Below, in pieces: positions 23,545 through 33,027 of a stretch of DNA of 50,355 nucleotides. Made by a program: the position numbers and the translations under genes. Source of the DNA: Candidatus Rokuibacteriota bacterium (GTDB taxonomy: Bacteria; Methylomirabilota; Methylomirabilia; Rokubacteriales; CSP1-6); NCBI GenBank assembly GCA_003221515.1, contig QHSI01000113.1, positions 9,027 through 59,381 of the forward strand, given 5' to 3'. The notes beneath the pieces were generated by a model. The model was not told the origin of the DNA. It did no database searches and saw nothing but the letters and a program-made list of their open reading frames with translations. Position 1 is the first letter of the stretch, and every line of letters begins with the position of its first letter.

Positions 23545-24951
23545 TCATACCATCGATGTCAGGTGCCTGAGCAAGGCCTGGAGGGCGGGATCGTCGGCGC
23601 CCTTCGGCTTGATTCGCGTGAACTCTTCCCGCTCTTTCTTGCGCCACAGCGGCGGCTTCGTCGCGTCGATCGCCATCTTGCCGCCAACGCGCATCACCGT
23701 CACCTCGGAGCGGTCGACGTTGGGCGCGGAGATGTCGAGCGGGTGGATGCGCTCGTACGGGATCACGATGACGTCGCGCTCCGGGTTCACGCGCGTCGAG
23801 ATCGCCCAGAAGAGCTCGCGCGGGTCGTAGATGTTCACGTCCTCGTCGACGGCGATGGCGATCTTCGGATGCAGATACGGGCTTGACAGCACGCCCAGCA
23901 GCACATCGCGCGCCTGACCGTCCCAGCGCGGGGTCATCTGCACGAACACCGTGAACATCGTCACCCACGGCGGGATGTAGACGTCGTGGATCTCGGTGCG
24001 GCCGTGGATCTCGCTGAGCCGCCGATAGAGGCTCGCCTCCATCGGCACCGAGACCAGCGGCTGGTGGTCGGTGAAGACCGTCGCCTGCATGTGGCGGTAG
24101 ATCGCATCGCGCCGCCGGGTGATCGCCGTGACCTCGAAGACCGGCGCCGGCCCCTCGGCGCCCTTGCTGTAGCCGGTGAACTCGCCGAACGGCCCCTCGG
24201 GCTCGCGCACGCCCGGCGGCACGATGCCTTCGATCACGATCTCGGCCTGCGCGGGAACCTCGAGGTCGATCGTCTCGCACTTCACCAGCTCGAGCGTCTC
24301 GCCCAGGACGCCCGCGCCCATCTCGAGCTCGTCGTACCCTTCGTGCCGCCCGCTGAAGTTCGCCAGGATCTCGTAGCCGGGATGGAGACCGATCGCGAAC
24401 GCCATCGGCGCCGGCCGGTTCCGCTCCTGGTACTTCATGAGGTGCGCCCAGTTGTGGCGCGCCGCCATCCAGAAGCCCATTTTCCGCGGCCCGCGCACGA
24501 GCGCCCGGATGATCGCTTCGTTGCGCACGCCGGTGTCCGGATCGCGGGTGATCGTGACCCCGGAGCCGAGATAGCGGCCGGCGTCGCCCTCGGAATGAAT
24601 GGGGATCGGCAGCGTCGTGATGTCGGCGTCGTCGCCGAGGAGCTTCACTTCCTTGCACGGCCCGTCGGCGACGATCTTCGAGCCGCCGGGGACGCGCGTG
24701 AACATGCGGTCGGAGAGCTCGCGCACCACGTGCTGCGGGCTCGTCCCGAGCGCCTTGGCCTGGCGCGCGCGGTCCTTCACCAGGACGTCGCAGAGCTTCC
24801 AGCCCGGAAATCCTCGGAGCCGGTTCAGCATGATCGGGCGCGGGCTCGCCGAGCAGAGCGCGCCGGCCTGGGTGATCGGATCGATCTCGTCGTCGACGCG
24901 GATCAGGTCGTCGCCGAGCGCCTTCAGGAAGTCGCGGAGATTCAGTGCCAT
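23545..24951 (-). CDS. UbiD family decarboxylase (prenylated-FMN dependent)
   Basis: 468 residues, within the UbiD range of 450-500. Motifs are the prFMN/Mn site in GSGVTITRDPDTG (R136) and the catalytic acid pair in REPEGPFGEFTGY (E252 and E257), completing the E-R-E triad. The C-terminal region has VDRSEVTVMRVGGKM. It decarboxylates (or carboxylates) an aromatic or alpha,beta-unsaturated acid, using prFMN made by a UbiX not seen here. The start ATG 24951 is preceded by GAGGAGACGACG. It lies 13 nt after a small lipoprotein gene and is divergent from an HpaB-type hydroxylase, which suggests aromatic acid breakdown. Confidence 0.93.
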   Translation of the reverse strand: MALNLRDFLKALGDDLIRVDDEIDPITQAGALCSASPRPIMLNRLRGFPGWKLCDVLVKDRARQAKALGTSPQHVVRELSDRMFTRVPGGSKIVADGPCKEVKLLGDDADITTLPIPIHSEGDAGRYLGSGVTITRDPDTGVRNEAIIRALVRGPRKMGFWMAARHNWAHLMKYQERNRPAPMAFAIGLHPGYEILANFSGRHEGYDELEMGAGVLGETLELVKCETIDLEVPAQAEIVIEGIVPPGVREPEGPFGEFTGYSKGAEGPAPVFEVTAITRRRDAIYRHMQATVFTDHQPLVSVPMEASLYRRLSEIHGRTEIHDVYIPPWVTMFTVFVQMTPRWDGQARDVLLGVLSSPYLHPKIAIAVDEDVNIYDPRELFWAISTRVNPERDVIVIPYERIHPLDISAPNVDRSEVTVMRVGGKMAIDATKPPLWRKKEREEFTRIKPKGADDPALQALLRHLTSMV

Positions 24952-24964
24952 CGTCGTCTCCTCT

Positions 24965-25237
24965 CTACTTCGCCTTGTCCCCACGTCCGGCCGCTTGCAG
25001 GGTGACGTCGTCGCCGACGATCAGGAAGATCACCTCGCCGTTCGAGGCCTGGTAGCGCCAGGTCTCGACGGGCCCGAGCTTGGTGATGTCGTCGGGCTTG
25101 CCCAGCACCTGCTCGAGGTCGGCGCGCTTGGAGACGTCGCGGGCCTTGGCGACGATGTCTTCCTTCGTCCCCCGGCCGCAGGCCACCAGGCCCAGCACGA
25201 CCGACACGCACACCAGCGCTCTCAGCGTCGCCATCAT
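24965..25237 (-). CDS. Small lipoprotein, BamE/SmpA-like fold
   Basis: 90 residues with a signal peptide and lipobox LVAC (cysteine about residue 20), so it is probably anchored in the outer membrane. The mature part ([22 protein letters not shown], then [15 protein letters not shown]) follows the pattern of the small BamE/SmpA/OmlA fold. The start is ATG 25237 after GGGGAGGTGCCCG. It precedes UbiD by 13 nt in the same operon; a functional link to the decarboxylase is not obvious. Confidence 0.7.
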   Translation of the reverse strand: MMATLRALVCVSVVLGLVACGRGTKEDIVAKARDVSKRADLEQVLGKPDDITKLGPVETWRYQASNGEVIFLIVGDDVTLQAAGRGDKAK

Positions 25238-25287
25238 CGGGCACCTCCCCGAACACCGCACTGCCCACAGCCTACCGGATTTCGGCC

Positions 25288-25315
25288 TTGACCGACGCGC
25301 GGTCCAGGGTATTAG
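25288..25315 (+). promoter_or_regulatory. Sigma-70-type promoter for the HpaB-type gene
   Basis: TTGACC (25288-25293) and TATTAG (25310-25315) are separated by 16 bp. Two GAGCGTTC direct repeats (25320-25327 and 25335-25342) follow, between the -10 element and ATG 25356. Confidence 0.5.
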
Positions 25316-25355
25316 TGGTGAGCGTTCTCGGACTGAGCGTTCAGGGGGTGCGAAC

Positions 25356-26954
25356 ATGGCGGGTCCCGCGAAGCCGAAATCCTCGAAGCGCCCCGAGGCG
25401 GCCGCGCCGGCCGCCGGCAAGGGTCCGACGCTTCCGTACACCGGCAAGGAGTTTCTCGCGAGCCTGGACGACGACCGCGAGGTCTGGATCTACGGCGAGC
25501 GCGTGAAGAACATCACCACCCATCCGGCCTTCCAGAACTGCGCCCGGATGCTCGCGCGCCTCTACGACGCGCTCCACGAGGACCACACGAGCGGCAAGAA
25601 CGTGCTGACCGAACCCACCGAGTGGGGCGGGTTCACGCACCGCTACTTCCGCGCGCCCCGGACGGTGGAGGAGCAGGTCGCCGGGCGCGACGCGATCGCC
25701 GCGTGGGCGCGGATCACCTACGGCTGGCTCGGCCGGTCGCCCGACTACAAGGCGGCGTTCCTCGGGACGCTCGGCGCCAACGCGGAGTTCTACGCGCCCT
25801 ACCAGGAGAACGCGCGCCGCTGGTATCGGTTCTCGCAGGAGCGCGTGCCATTCATCAACCACGCGATCATCCATCCACCGGTCGACCGCCACATCGCGCC
25901 GGGCGCGCCCGGCGGGCCCACCGACATCTACGCCCGCGTCACCAAGGAGACGGACGGCGGCCTCTACGTGACCGGCGCCAAGGTGGTGGCGACCGGCTCG
26001 GCGCTGACCCACTTCACGTTCGTGGCGCACCACGGGCTCATCCCGGTGCAGGGCCGGAACTTCGCGGTCGTGTTCATGGTGCCGACGAACGCCAAGGGCG
26101 TGAAGCTCATCTGCCGCGTGTCGAACGAGATGCGCGCCGCCATGCTGGGAAGCCCGTTTGACTATCCCCTCTCGAGCCGGCTCGACGAGAACGACGCGAT
26201 CTTCGTGATGGACAACGTGTTCGTGCCCTGGGAGGACGTCTTCGTCTACGCCGACGTCGAGAAGGCGAATAACTTCTTTCCGCGCACCGGCTTCCTCCCG
26301 CGCGCGTTGATCCACGGCTGCACGCGGCTCGGCGTCAAGCTCGACTTCATCACGGGCCTCCTGATCAAGGCCACCGAGATCACCGGCGCCAGAACGTTCC
26401 GCGGCGTGGAGGCGAACATCGGCGAGGTCATCGCCTGGCGCAACATGATCTGGGGGCTCTCGGACGCGATGGCGAAGAACGCGGACCCGTGGACCGGCGG
26501 GTGCGTCCTGCCGGCCATGGAGCCGGCCGCGGCGTACCAGGTGCTGGCGCCGGAGGCCTACGTCCAGGTCAAGAACCTCATCGAGAAGACCGTGGCCAGC
26601 GGCCTCATCTACCTGAACTCGCACGCCAAGGACTTCAAGCAGACCGACTTGCGCAAGTACCTCGACCTCTACCTGCGGGGCTCCGGCGGCGTGGACGCCG
26701 TCGAGCGCGTGAAGCTCATGAAGCTCCTGTGGGACGCGGTCGGGACCGAGTTCGGCGGCCGGCACGAGCTCTACGAGATCAACTACTCGGGCAGCCACGA
26801 GGAGATCCGGCGCTACGCGCTGTTCGGCGCGCTCGCCTCCGGCCAGTACGACCGCTGGAAACAGTTCGCCGAGACGTGCATGGCCGAGTACGACCTGGAC
26901 GGGTGGACGGTGAAGGACCTCGTCAACACGGGCGGGCTCGGCGCGCTCCGTTGA
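25356..26954 (+). CDS. 4-Hydroxyphenylacetate 3-hydroxylase (HpaB) family monooxygenase
   Basis: 532 residues, the usual length of HpaB/HadA/TftD oxygenases, which use FADH2 from a separate reductase to hydroxylate phenols. The stretches [71 protein letters not shown] and the C-terminal [20 protein letters not shown] are family landmarks. The start is ATG 25356 after GGGGGTG. The stop overlaps the PrpB-like gene by 1 nt. With UbiD opposite, it points to degradation of a hydroxylated aromatic acid. No flavin reductase gene is in the window. Confidence 0.92.
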   Translation: MAGPAKPKSSKRPEAAAPAAGKGPTLPYTGKEFLASLDDDREVWIYGERVKNITTHPAFQNCARMLARLYDALHEDHTSGKNVLTEPTEWGGFTHRYFRAPRTVEEQVAGRDAIAAWARITYGWLGRSPDYKAAFLGTLGANAEFYAPYQENARRWYRFSQERVPFINHAIIHPPVDRHIAPGAPGGPTDIYARVTKETDGGLYVTGAKVVATGSALTHFTFVAHHGLIPVQGRNFAVVFMVPTNAKGVKLICRVSNEMRAAMLGSPFDYPLSSRLDENDAIFVMDNVFVPWEDVFVYADVEKANNFFPRTGFLPRALIHGCTRLGVKLDFITGLLIKATEITGARTFRGVEANIGEVIAWRNMIWGLSDAMAKNADPWTGGCVLPAMEPAAAYQVLAPEAYVQVKNLIEKTVASGLIYLNSHAKDFKQTDLRKYLDLYLRGSGGVDAVERVKLMKLLWDAVGTEFGGRHELYEINYSGSHEEIRRYALFGALASGQYDRWKQFAETCMAEYDLDGWTVKDLVNTGGLGALR

Positions 26955-27838
26955 TGGCTCGTCCGTCCGCCGGCGCCCGCTTCCGCGCCGCGCTCGCCGC
27001 CGAGCGGCCGCTGCAGGTCGTGGGCTGTGTCTACGCGTACGCCGCGCGCATGGCCGAGCGCGTCGGCTTCAAGGCGATCTATCTCTCGGGCGGCGGCGTC
27101 GCGGCGGGCTCGCTGGGGCTTCCGGATCTCGGCATCTCCACGCTCGACGACGTCCTCACCGACGTGCGCCGCATCACCGCGGTGTCGGATCTGCCGCTCC
27201 TGGTCGACGCCGACACCGGGTTCGGGAGCGCGTTCAACATCGCCCGGACCGTGCGCTCGCTGATCGCGTCCGGCGCCGGCGCGGTGCACATCGAGGACCA
27301 GGTGCAGGCCAAGCGCTGCGGCCACCGGCCCGGGAAGGCGATCGTCTCATCGGGAGAGATGGTCGATCGCGTCAAGGCCGCGGTCGACGCGCGGACCGAC
27401 GCCGAGTTTGTGATCATGGCGCGCACCGACGCGATCGCGGTGGAAGGGCTGCCCGCCGCCATCGAGCGCGCCGGCGCCTGCGTGGAGGCGGGCGCCGACA
27501 TGATCTTCCCCGAGGCGGTCGCCGAGCTTGCCGTCTATCGCGAGTTCGCGGCTGCGGTCGGGGTGCCGATCCTCGCCAACATCACCGAGTTCGGCGCGAC
27601 CCCGCTCTTCACCGTCGAGGAGCTGGCCGGCGCCGGCGTCAGCGTCGTGCTGTACCCGCTGTCCGCTTTCCGCGCGATGAACGGCGCCGCGCTCGAGGTG
27701 TACCGGGCGCTGCGGCGCGACGGCACGCAGCAGCGCGTCGTCGGGCTCATGCAGACGCGCGCGGAGCTCTACGAGTTCCTCGACTACCACGCCTACGAGC
27801 AGAAGCTCGACGAGCTCTTCGCCCGGGAGAAGGAGTAG
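26954..27838 (+). CDS. prpB: Methylisocitrate lyase/PEP mutase family (PrpB-like)
   Basis: 294 residues, matching PrpB. Motifs are [20 protein letters not shown], the metal site VDADTGFG (85-91), the catalytic loop KRCGHRPGK with C122 (the KKCGH motif with Lys121 replaced by Arg) and [10 protein letters not shown]. It cleaves 2-methylisocitrate to pyruvate and succinate or acts on a related 2,3-disubstituted acid. ATG overlaps the stop of the HpaB-type gene (TGATG). No prpC or prpD is adjacent, so its substrate in this operon could differ from methylisocitrate. Confidence 0.88.
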   Translation: MARPSAGARFRAALAAERPLQVVGCVYAYAARMAERVGFKAIYLSGGGVAAGSLGLPDLGISTLDDVLTDVRRITAVSDLPLLVDADTGFGSAFNIARTVRSLIASGAGAVHIEDQVQAKRCGHRPGKAIVSSGEMVDRVKAAVDARTDAEFVIMARTDAIAVEGLPAAIERAGACVEAGADMIFPEAVAELAVYREFAAAVGVPILANITEFGATPLFTVEELAGAGVSVVLYPLSAFRAMNGAALEVYRALRRDGTQQRVVGLMQTRAELYEFLDYHAYEQKLDELFAREKE

Positions 27839-27864
27839 CCCCCGACCGGGGCGGCGCCGCGCCG

Positions 27865-28524
27865 CTAGACCAGACCGCGCCGGAGCGCCGTGGCGACGAT
27901 CTCCGTGCGCGAGCCCACGTTCAGCACGGCGCGGATCTTCTCGAGGTGATCCTTCACGGTGTGCGGGCTCAGGTGGATCCGTCCGGCGATCTGCTTGTCG
28001 GTCAAGCCCTCGGAGAGATGCCGGAGGATCGCCAGGTCCGTGTCGGAGAGCGCAGTGACGTGCCGCGACCCGCCCGGTCGGACGGCTGGCGTCTCGCCGG
28101 ACGCGGTCGCCGTGAGGATGATCTGACCCGTGACCTTCGGATCGAGCACCGAGCCTCCGCGGTACACGGAGCGGATCATCTTCTTCAGCTCGGAGAGCTG
28201 CACGTCCTTGATCACGTAGCCCTTGGCGCCGGCCATCAAACTGCGCAGCACGAGCCCGTCTTGAAGGTAGTTGGTCAGCATGATGACCGCCGTGCGCGGC
28301 ACGACGTCCAGGATCTGACGGCACACCTCCGGGCCGTCGGCGCCCTCGAGCCGCACGTCGAGCAAGACCACGTCGGGGGTGCTGTCGCCGACGATCCGCA
28401 GCGCGTCCTCACCGGTCCGGGCCTCGCCGACCACGGCCATGTCGGGCTCGAGCTCCAGGGAGAGGCGGAGACCGTGGCGCACGACCTCGTGATCATCGAC
28501 CACGACGATGCGGATCCTGGGCAC
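27865..28524 (-). CDS. NarL/LuxR-type response regulator
   Basis: 219 residues. The receiver has D10/D11, phospho-acceptor D56 (DVVLLDVRLEG) and lysine in GYVIKDV. The C-terminal LuxR helix-turn-helix (about 155-215) contains LSEGLTDKQIAGRIHLSPHTVKDH. The start is GTG 28524 with GAGGG 7 nt upstream; the longer frame reaching 28587 would overlap the kinase gene. It lies 10 nt after the kinase stop and is its partner. Confidence 0.92.
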   Translation of the reverse strand: MPRIRIVVVDDHEVVRHGLRLSLELEPDMAVVGEARTGEDALRIVGDSTPDVVLLDVRLEGADGPEVCRQILDVVPRTAVIMLTNYLQDGLVLRSLMAGAKGYVIKDVQLSELKKMIRSVYRGGSVLDPKVTGQIILTATASGETPAVRPGGSRHVTALSDTDLAILRHLSEGLTDKQIAGRIHLSPHTVKDHLEKIRAVLNVGSRTEIVATALRRGLV

Positions 28525-28534
28525 GACCGCGCCC

Positions 28535-30232
28535 TCACTGACCGTCGAGGCGGAGCGGAAACGCACCGCGGACGGTGACGCCGGCACCCGGGCGGCCGAC
28601 GACCTCCAGGCGACCGCCCACGCCCTCGATCCGTTCGCGCATTTGCCGCAGCCCGAAATGCCCGGGCTGGGCGCCGATCGCTTCGGTGCCGCCGGCGGAC
28701 AGGCCCACGCCGTCGTCGGTCACTTCGATGGTCGCCTCGTCGCCCTCGATGCCGACGTCGACGGCGGCGCGCCCCGCGTGGGCGTGCTTGGCGATGTTCA
28801 CCAGCGCTTCCTGGAGCGTTTTCTGGAGCACGTCGCGGGCCGTCGGCGACAGACCGGCCGGATCGCCACGTAGCGTGAAGGGGACCGCCATTCCCGTGAG
28901 CTCGCCGAAGTCGCGGACGAGCCGCTCCAGCCGGTTCGCGAAGGTCGTCTCCACCAGTCCTTCCGGTGAGAGGTGCCCGATGAGCTGCCGGATCTGCGCC
29001 ATCATCAGCCCGGTGTCGCGGCGAATGTCCTCGAGCTTCGGATAGAGGGGCGAGGTCGAGCCGGTCCGATGCAGGCACCAGTCGAGCTTCAACCCCACCG
29101 AGAACGCGAGCTGGCTGAGCGTGTCGTGTAGCTCGTTCGCGATGCGAACCCGCTCGCGGACCCGGACCGCCTCCGCCACCTGCGCGTGCAACCGCGCGTG
29201 CTCGAGCGCGACCGCGGCGTGATCGGCCGCGGCGCGGAACACCTCGATCTGTTCCTGCTGGAATACCCGCCGCGAAATGTCCCCGACGGAGAGGATCCCG
29301 ATCGGGGCGTCGTCGTGGAAGAGCGGGATCGCGAGCATCGCGCGAATCGGCGCCTCGCCGGCCTCGCGCCCGTGCTCGCGCCCGGGCATTCCGGGATCCG
29401 CGAGGAAGTCGGACGTGGCCAGGAGACGCCGGTCGTTCAGCGCCCGCGCCTCGACCGGACCGAGCCCGGGTCCCGTGAGGTCGTCGGCGGCCTCGAACCC
29501 GCTGGCGCGGGCGACGGCGACGAGCCGGAAGCCGTCGTCGGTCAGCTCGAAGAGCGTGGCCCGCGCGCAGCCGAGGAGCAGCAGCAGCGTGTCGACGATC
29601 TCGCGGCCGAGCGTGGTGACGTCGAATGACCGGGACGTGGCGTGCGCCATCAACGCGAGGGCCTCGGCCGTCCGGCGTCGCTGGCGGCTCTCGGTCACCA
29701 GGCGGGCAGTCTCGAGCACGATTGCCGCCTGGTCCGCGAAGATCCTCGCGAGCCTCACGTCCTCCCGGGTCCACAGGCCGTAGCGCCTTCGGACTTCGAG
29801 GACGCCGGTCGTCCGGTCTCCGCAGAACAGGGGAAGCGCCAGGACCATGGCACCGTCGGGCGCGCTCACGATTCGCCGCTCGCGGAACGCTCGGCCCACG
29901 GCGTCGTCGTCCGTGGGCAGCTCGGGGATTTCCCCGATGGGACTCGTCGCGAGCCGCTGAAGATCGGACGCCACCTCGACGGCATAGAGCCGGCAGCCGT
30001 CGGCGCCGAGCAGTCGCCGCAGTCCGTCCACGATGTGCTGGCCGACTTCTTGACGGTGCGGGGCGACGTCTCCCTCGTCGAGGGGGCGGGACATGAGCTC
30101 ACCGAGCGCGGCCAGCTCTTCCTCGACCGCGACCTGCGGCGCTCCGTTCCGCCTGATGGTATCTGTCTGTGTATAGCCGCGCATCTGGTTTCGATCGGGC
30201 GCGATGCCGGACGACCGTGACGTGGCGCTCAT
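28535..30232 (-). CDS. Soluble sensor histidine kinase with two GAF domains (HisKA_3 type)
   Basis: 565 residues without TM segments. GAF 1 spans about 45-180 and GAF 2 about 195-350. The dimerisation domain has H369 in RIANELHDTLSQLAFS, the NarX/DesK-type motif, and the ATPase domain has EALVNIAKHA, DDGVGL and GHFGLRQMRERIE. The GAF domains should bind a small molecule, haem or nucleotide in the cytoplasm. The start is uncertain: ATG 30232 has no ribosome binding site, and ATG 30184 is possible. It phosphorylates the LuxR-type regulator encoded directly downstream. Confidence 0.9.
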   Translation of the reverse strand: MSATSRSSGIAPDRNQMRGYTQTDTIRRNGAPQVAVEEELAALGELMSRPLDEGDVAPHRQEVGQHIVDGLRRLLGADGCRLYAVEVASDLQRLATSPIGEIPELPTDDDAVGRAFRERRIVSAPDGAMVLALPLFCGDRTTGVLEVRRRYGLWTREDVRLARIFADQAAIVLETARLVTESRQRRRTAEALALMAHATSRSFDVTTLGREIVDTLLLLLGCARATLFELTDDGFRLVAVARASGFEAADDLTGPGLGPVEARALNDRRLLATSDFLADPGMPGREHGREAGEAPIRAMLAIPLFHDDAPIGILSVGDISRRVFQQEQIEVFRAAADHAAVALEHARLHAQVAEAVRVRERVRIANELHDTLSQLAFSVGLKLDWCLHRTGSTSPLYPKLEDIRRDTGLMMAQIRQLIGHLSPEGLVETTFANRLERLVRDFGELTGMAVPFTLRGDPAGLSPTARDVLQKTLQEALVNIAKHAHAGRAAVDVGIEGDEATIEVTDDGVGLSAGGTEAIGAQPGHFGLRQMRERIEGVGGRLEVVGRPGAGVTVRGAFPLRLDGQ

Positions 30233-30304
30233 CGAGTCTAGGCAGCACGCGGCAAGCGTGTCAACGCGACGACGCGCGCGGGCCGGCCCCCACGCTTGGG
30301 GGAT

Positions 30305-30335
30305 GCCGGCCGCGAAGCACCCCTTCGCGGCCGGC
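30305..30335 (-). terminator. Strong hairpin downstream of the CBS gene
   Basis: A perfect 13-bp GC-rich stem (30305-30317 with 30323-30335) with a 5-nt loop, 14 nt after the CBS-gene stop. No T-run follows on either side, so it may stabilise the 3' end rather than terminate intrinsically. Confidence 0.5.
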
Positions 30336-30348
30336 CGATCACGAGCGA

Positions 30349-30774
30349 TCAGAGGTTGGGCGGCGCCGCGCTCACGTCGGCCAGCGCCGAGCCGCGGTCC
30401 TGCTCGAGCGCCAGGTCGCCGAGCGTGACGATGCCCACGGGACGCCCGCGCGCCACGACCGGCAGGCGGCGGACCGCGTTCTCCCGCATGAGGCGCACCG
30501 CCGTGCCGACCTGATCGTCCGGCGAGACGGTGGTGAGGTCGCGACTACAGATGTCGATGAGCGTGGTCGATTGCGCGTCGCAACCGTCGGCGATCCCGCG
30601 CACCACGATGTCGCGATCGGTCACGATGCCCAGCACCTCGTCGCCGTCGACCACGACGACGTCCCCGATGCCCACGTCACGCATCGTCTTGGCGGCGTCG
30701 ATCAGCGACGCGCTCAGCGGCAGGGTGATGGGATCGGGAGTCATCACGTCCTGTACGGTCTTGTGTTTGGCCAT
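30349..30774 (-). CDS. Tandem CBS-domain protein
   Basis: 141 residues forming two CBS motifs (a Bateman module): VQDVMTPDPITLPLSASLID...VVVVDGDEVLGIVTDRDIV and ICSRDLTTVSPDDQVGTAVR...RLPVVARGRPVGIVTLGDLA. It probably binds an adenine nucleotide. It carries no catalytic domain. GGAGG precedes ATG 30774 with 7-nt spacing, favouring it over GTG 30780. It starts 12 nt after the HesB-like gene and is cotranscribed with it. Confidence 0.9.
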   Translation of the reverse strand: MAKHKTVQDVMTPDPITLPLSASLIDAAKTMRDVGIGDVVVVDGDEVLGIVTDRDIVVRGIADGCDAQSTTLIDICSRDLTTVSPDDQVGTAVRLMRENAVRRLPVVARGRPVGIVTLGDLALEQDRGSALADVSAAPPNL

Positions 30775-30786
30775 GCTCACTCCTCC

Positions 30787-31128
30787 CTAGTGTTCGACCT
30801 CGTCCTCCTCCTCGTCTTCCTCACCGTCCTCGTCGTCCTCGTCGTCCTCGATCTCGGCGGTAAGGAACAGCTCGACGTCGCCCTCGGCCGTCTCCAGGCA
30901 GTCCACCCGGACGCCGTCGAGAGCTTCCTGCGCCACGGGGTCGACGAGCAGCACAGTGGATCCCATGTGCTCCACGACCTGATCGTCGCCACGCACATGG
31001 TCGGCCACCAGCATCCACTGGCCGGTCGGCGCCGCGGCGACTCTCAGCCCGATCGCCGACTCGGCGATGTTCGCGGCCTGCTTCTGCTCGAGCAGCTTCT
31101 GTTTCGCGCGCTCGCTCACTGCCACCAT
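30787..31128 (-). CDS. HesB/IscA-like protein without cluster cysteines, acidic tail
   Basis: 113 residues. Residues 3-90 follow the A-type iron-sulfur carrier pattern: VSERAKQKLLEQ, then IGLRVA, then VLLVDPVAQEALDGVRVDCLE. The three conserved cysteines (C...C-G-C) are missing; one unrelated cysteine remains. The last 22 residues are almost all Asp/Glu (EIEDDEDDEDGEEDEEED and on). It is unlikely to carry a cluster and may be a regulatory or chaperone-like relative. ATG 31128 has GGAGGG 7 nt upstream. It is in an operon with the CBS protein. Confidence 0.7.
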   Translation of the reverse strand: MVAVSERAKQKLLEQKQAANIAESAIGLRVAAAPTGQWMLVADHVRGDDQVVEHMGSTVLLVDPVAQEALDGVRVDCLETAEGDVELFLTAEIEDDEDDEDGEEDEEEDEVEH

Positions 31129-31444
31129 CGCTGTTCCCTCCATCTGGGTCCCGGTTCGTGGGTTGGTTTCCCGCGGGCTCGATCGTGCCCTGGTGCGATC
31201 TCCTACGAACCCAGCGTGACCGCACCCCCGGTCCGCGTCGACCTCGGAGTAGGGGATTCGGGGTCCCGGGATCGGGGGGCCTTGGACCCTCGAAATGGCG
31301 ACTGGATAAAAGCAGCTGTGGGTGATCAGAAACTGACCGGATCAGCACGGTCCACGGCGTGAGCGGATTATTTAGTTTTACCGGAATTTCACTATGTTGC
31401 CCTCCCGACTCGTCTGGCACCCCACGTGCTTCTTGTGAAGCGGC
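31129..31444. other. 316-bp non-coding gap with divergent control sequences
   Basis: It lies between the HesB-like gene (minus) and the GGDEF gene (plus). No convincing reading frame is present. An A/T-rich patch (GATTATTTAGTTTTACC, 31367-31383) stands out from the background. A TGGCAC-N8-TGCT string at 31415-31430 has the GG-N10-GC spacing of a sigma-54 promoter but lies only 14 nt before the annotated ATG. Confidence 0.5.
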
Positions 31445-32554
31445 ATGGACGTAAAGGACGCGGGCGCTGGGAACTCCAACCTCTTCGAGGTCATCGGCGC
31501 CGCCACGTCGGACCGCGGCGCCCAGATGCTCGAAGAGCTTCTCCAGTTGGGCATCGCCATCAGCAGCGAGGGGGATCTCTACCCTCTCCTCCAGCGCATC
31601 GTCACGCAGGCCCGCCGGTTCACCGGGGCCGAGGCGGCTACCCTCTTTCTCCGCGAGGGCTCCTGCCTGCGGTTCGCGGTCGTCCAGAACGAGATCGCCG
31701 GCCGCGCGCTGGGCGTCCAGGACAAACAGCAGCGCCTCGAGGCCGAGCGGCTGCCGCTGGAGGTGCCGAGCCTCGCCGGCTACGTCGCCAAGTCGGGCTC
31801 CGTCCTCAACCTCCCCGACGCCTACGCGATCCCCGCGAGTGCGCCCTACGCCTTCAACTGGCGGGTGGACGTCGCTACGGGCTCCCGGACGCGTTCGGTG
31901 CTCGCCGTCCCGCTGCGCGACACCTCGCGCCGGGTCCTCGGCGTGCTCCAGCTGATCAACGCCATCGGCCTCGAGGGCCAGCCGATCCCGTTTCACCCGC
32001 GCCTGGAAGAGGTGGCCAGCTCGTTCGCCGCGTACGCGGCGATCGCAGTCCGCAGCGCGCGGCTCGAGGAGCTGTCCTTCAAGGACCCGCTCACCGACGG
32101 CTACAACCGGCGCTATCTCATGCTCCGGCTCCACGAAGAGGTGAACCGGGCGAGCCGCTACCAGCAGCCGCTGTCGCTGATCCTGATCGACCTCGACGGG
32201 TTCAAGACCGTCAACGATCGCTTTGGCCACGGGGCCGGCGACGAGGTGCTCAAGCAGGTCGTGCAGTTGCTGACCAGCCAGTCGCGCCGCGACTCGGTCG
32301 TGGCCCGCTACGGTGGTGACGAATTCGTCGCGCTGCTCCCCAGCACGCCGAAGGCCGCGGCGATCGTCTACGCCGAGCGGATGCGCGCGATCATCGAGCG
32401 CTATCCGTTCCCCTATGGAAAGCTGACCGCGAGCTTCGGTGTGGCCGGCCTGCCCGACGATACCGAGAGCGTCCCGGAGCTGCTCAAGACCGCCGACCAC
32501 GCCCTGTACGAGGCAAAGCGGCAAGGACGAAACCTCGTAGGAGGTCGCAAGTGA
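31445..32554 (+). CDS. GAF-GGDEF diguanylate cyclase
   Basis: 369 residues. A GAF domain spans about 45-205 (FTGAEAATLFLREG, SVLAVPLRD, GVLQLINA), and a GGDEF domain about 210-365 with DPLTDGYNRRYL, LILIDLDGFKTVND and an intact active site RYGGDEFVALLP (290-294). It makes cyclic di-GMP under control of the GAF ligand. No RxxD inhibitory site is seen at the usual place. Its stop overlaps the GTG of the following response regulator (GTGA). Confidence 0.92.
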   Translation: MDVKDAGAGNSNLFEVIGAATSDRGAQMLEELLQLGIAISSEGDLYPLLQRIVTQARRFTGAEAATLFLREGSCLRFAVVQNEIAGRALGVQDKQQRLEAERLPLEVPSLAGYVAKSGSVLNLPDAYAIPASAPYAFNWRVDVATGSRTRSVLAVPLRDTSRRVLGVLQLINAIGLEGQPIPFHPRLEEVASSFAAYAAIAVRSARLEELSFKDPLTDGYNRRYLMLRLHEEVNRASRYQQPLSLILIDLDGFKTVNDRFGHGAGDEVLKQVVQLLTSQSRRDSVVARYGGDEFVALLPSTPKAAAIVYAERMRAIIERYPFPYGKLTASFGVAGLPDDTESVPELLKTADHALYEAKRQGRNLVGGRK

Positions 32555-32985
32555 TCCCGACAACCGCGTCGATCGCCCCGGCGCGGCCCACCAAGGCCGT
32601 GCTGATCGTCGACGACGAGCCGGCCATCGTTCGCATGCTGCGCGACGCGTTGGGCGTGTTCCGGCACGAGCACGCCTACAAGGTCGAGACCGCCGCCGAC
32701 GGAATGGACGCGCTCGACGCGATGAAGCGTGACCACTTCGACGTCGTCCTGCTGGACATGCACATGGCACGAATGGGCGGCCTCGAGGTCCTCGAGCACA
32801 TGAAGCGCATGCAGCTCCGGACGCCCGTGCTGATGCTGACCGGCAACGACGACGCGAAGGCCTCGGCGGACGCGCTCTCGCGGGGCATCCTAGCCTACGT
32901 CCCCAAGCCGTTCGACCTCCTGCAGCTCGAGCACCTGATCTCGCTCGCCGTCTGCTCCCACGCCGACTCCACCAAGCCCGCCTGA
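32551..32985 (+). CDS. Single-domain response regulator
   Basis: 144 residues, a receiver domain with D21/D22, phospho-acceptor D69 (DVVLLDMHMAR), a switch Thr in LMLTGND and lysine in YVPKPFD. It has no output domain. It is translationally coupled to the diguanylate cyclase gene, so it probably feeds phospho-signals into cyclic di-GMP control. The paired hairpin repeats lie directly downstream. Confidence 0.9.
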   Translation: MIPTTASIAPARPTKAVLIVDDEPAIVRMLRDALGVFRHEHAYKVETAADGMDALDAMKRDHFDVVLLDMHMARMGGLEVLEHMKRMQLRTPVLMLTGNDDAKASADALSRGILAYVPKPFDLLQLEHLISLAVCSHADSTKPA

Positions 32986-33027
32986 CCCGTGACCGGCCTC
33001 CGCGCGCGTTACAGCGCGGCGGCGAAT

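Noticed and set aside
26954-27838. Complete methylcitrate cycle with the MmgE/PrpD gene
   Set aside because: The two genes are 25 kb apart in different operons and no citrate synthase-like prpC is present.
31415-31430. Sigma-54 promoter for the GGDEF gene
   Set aside because: Spacing fits, but the -12 block is degraded (GTGC) and it lies only 14 nt from the start codon; kept only as a remark in the intergenic entry.
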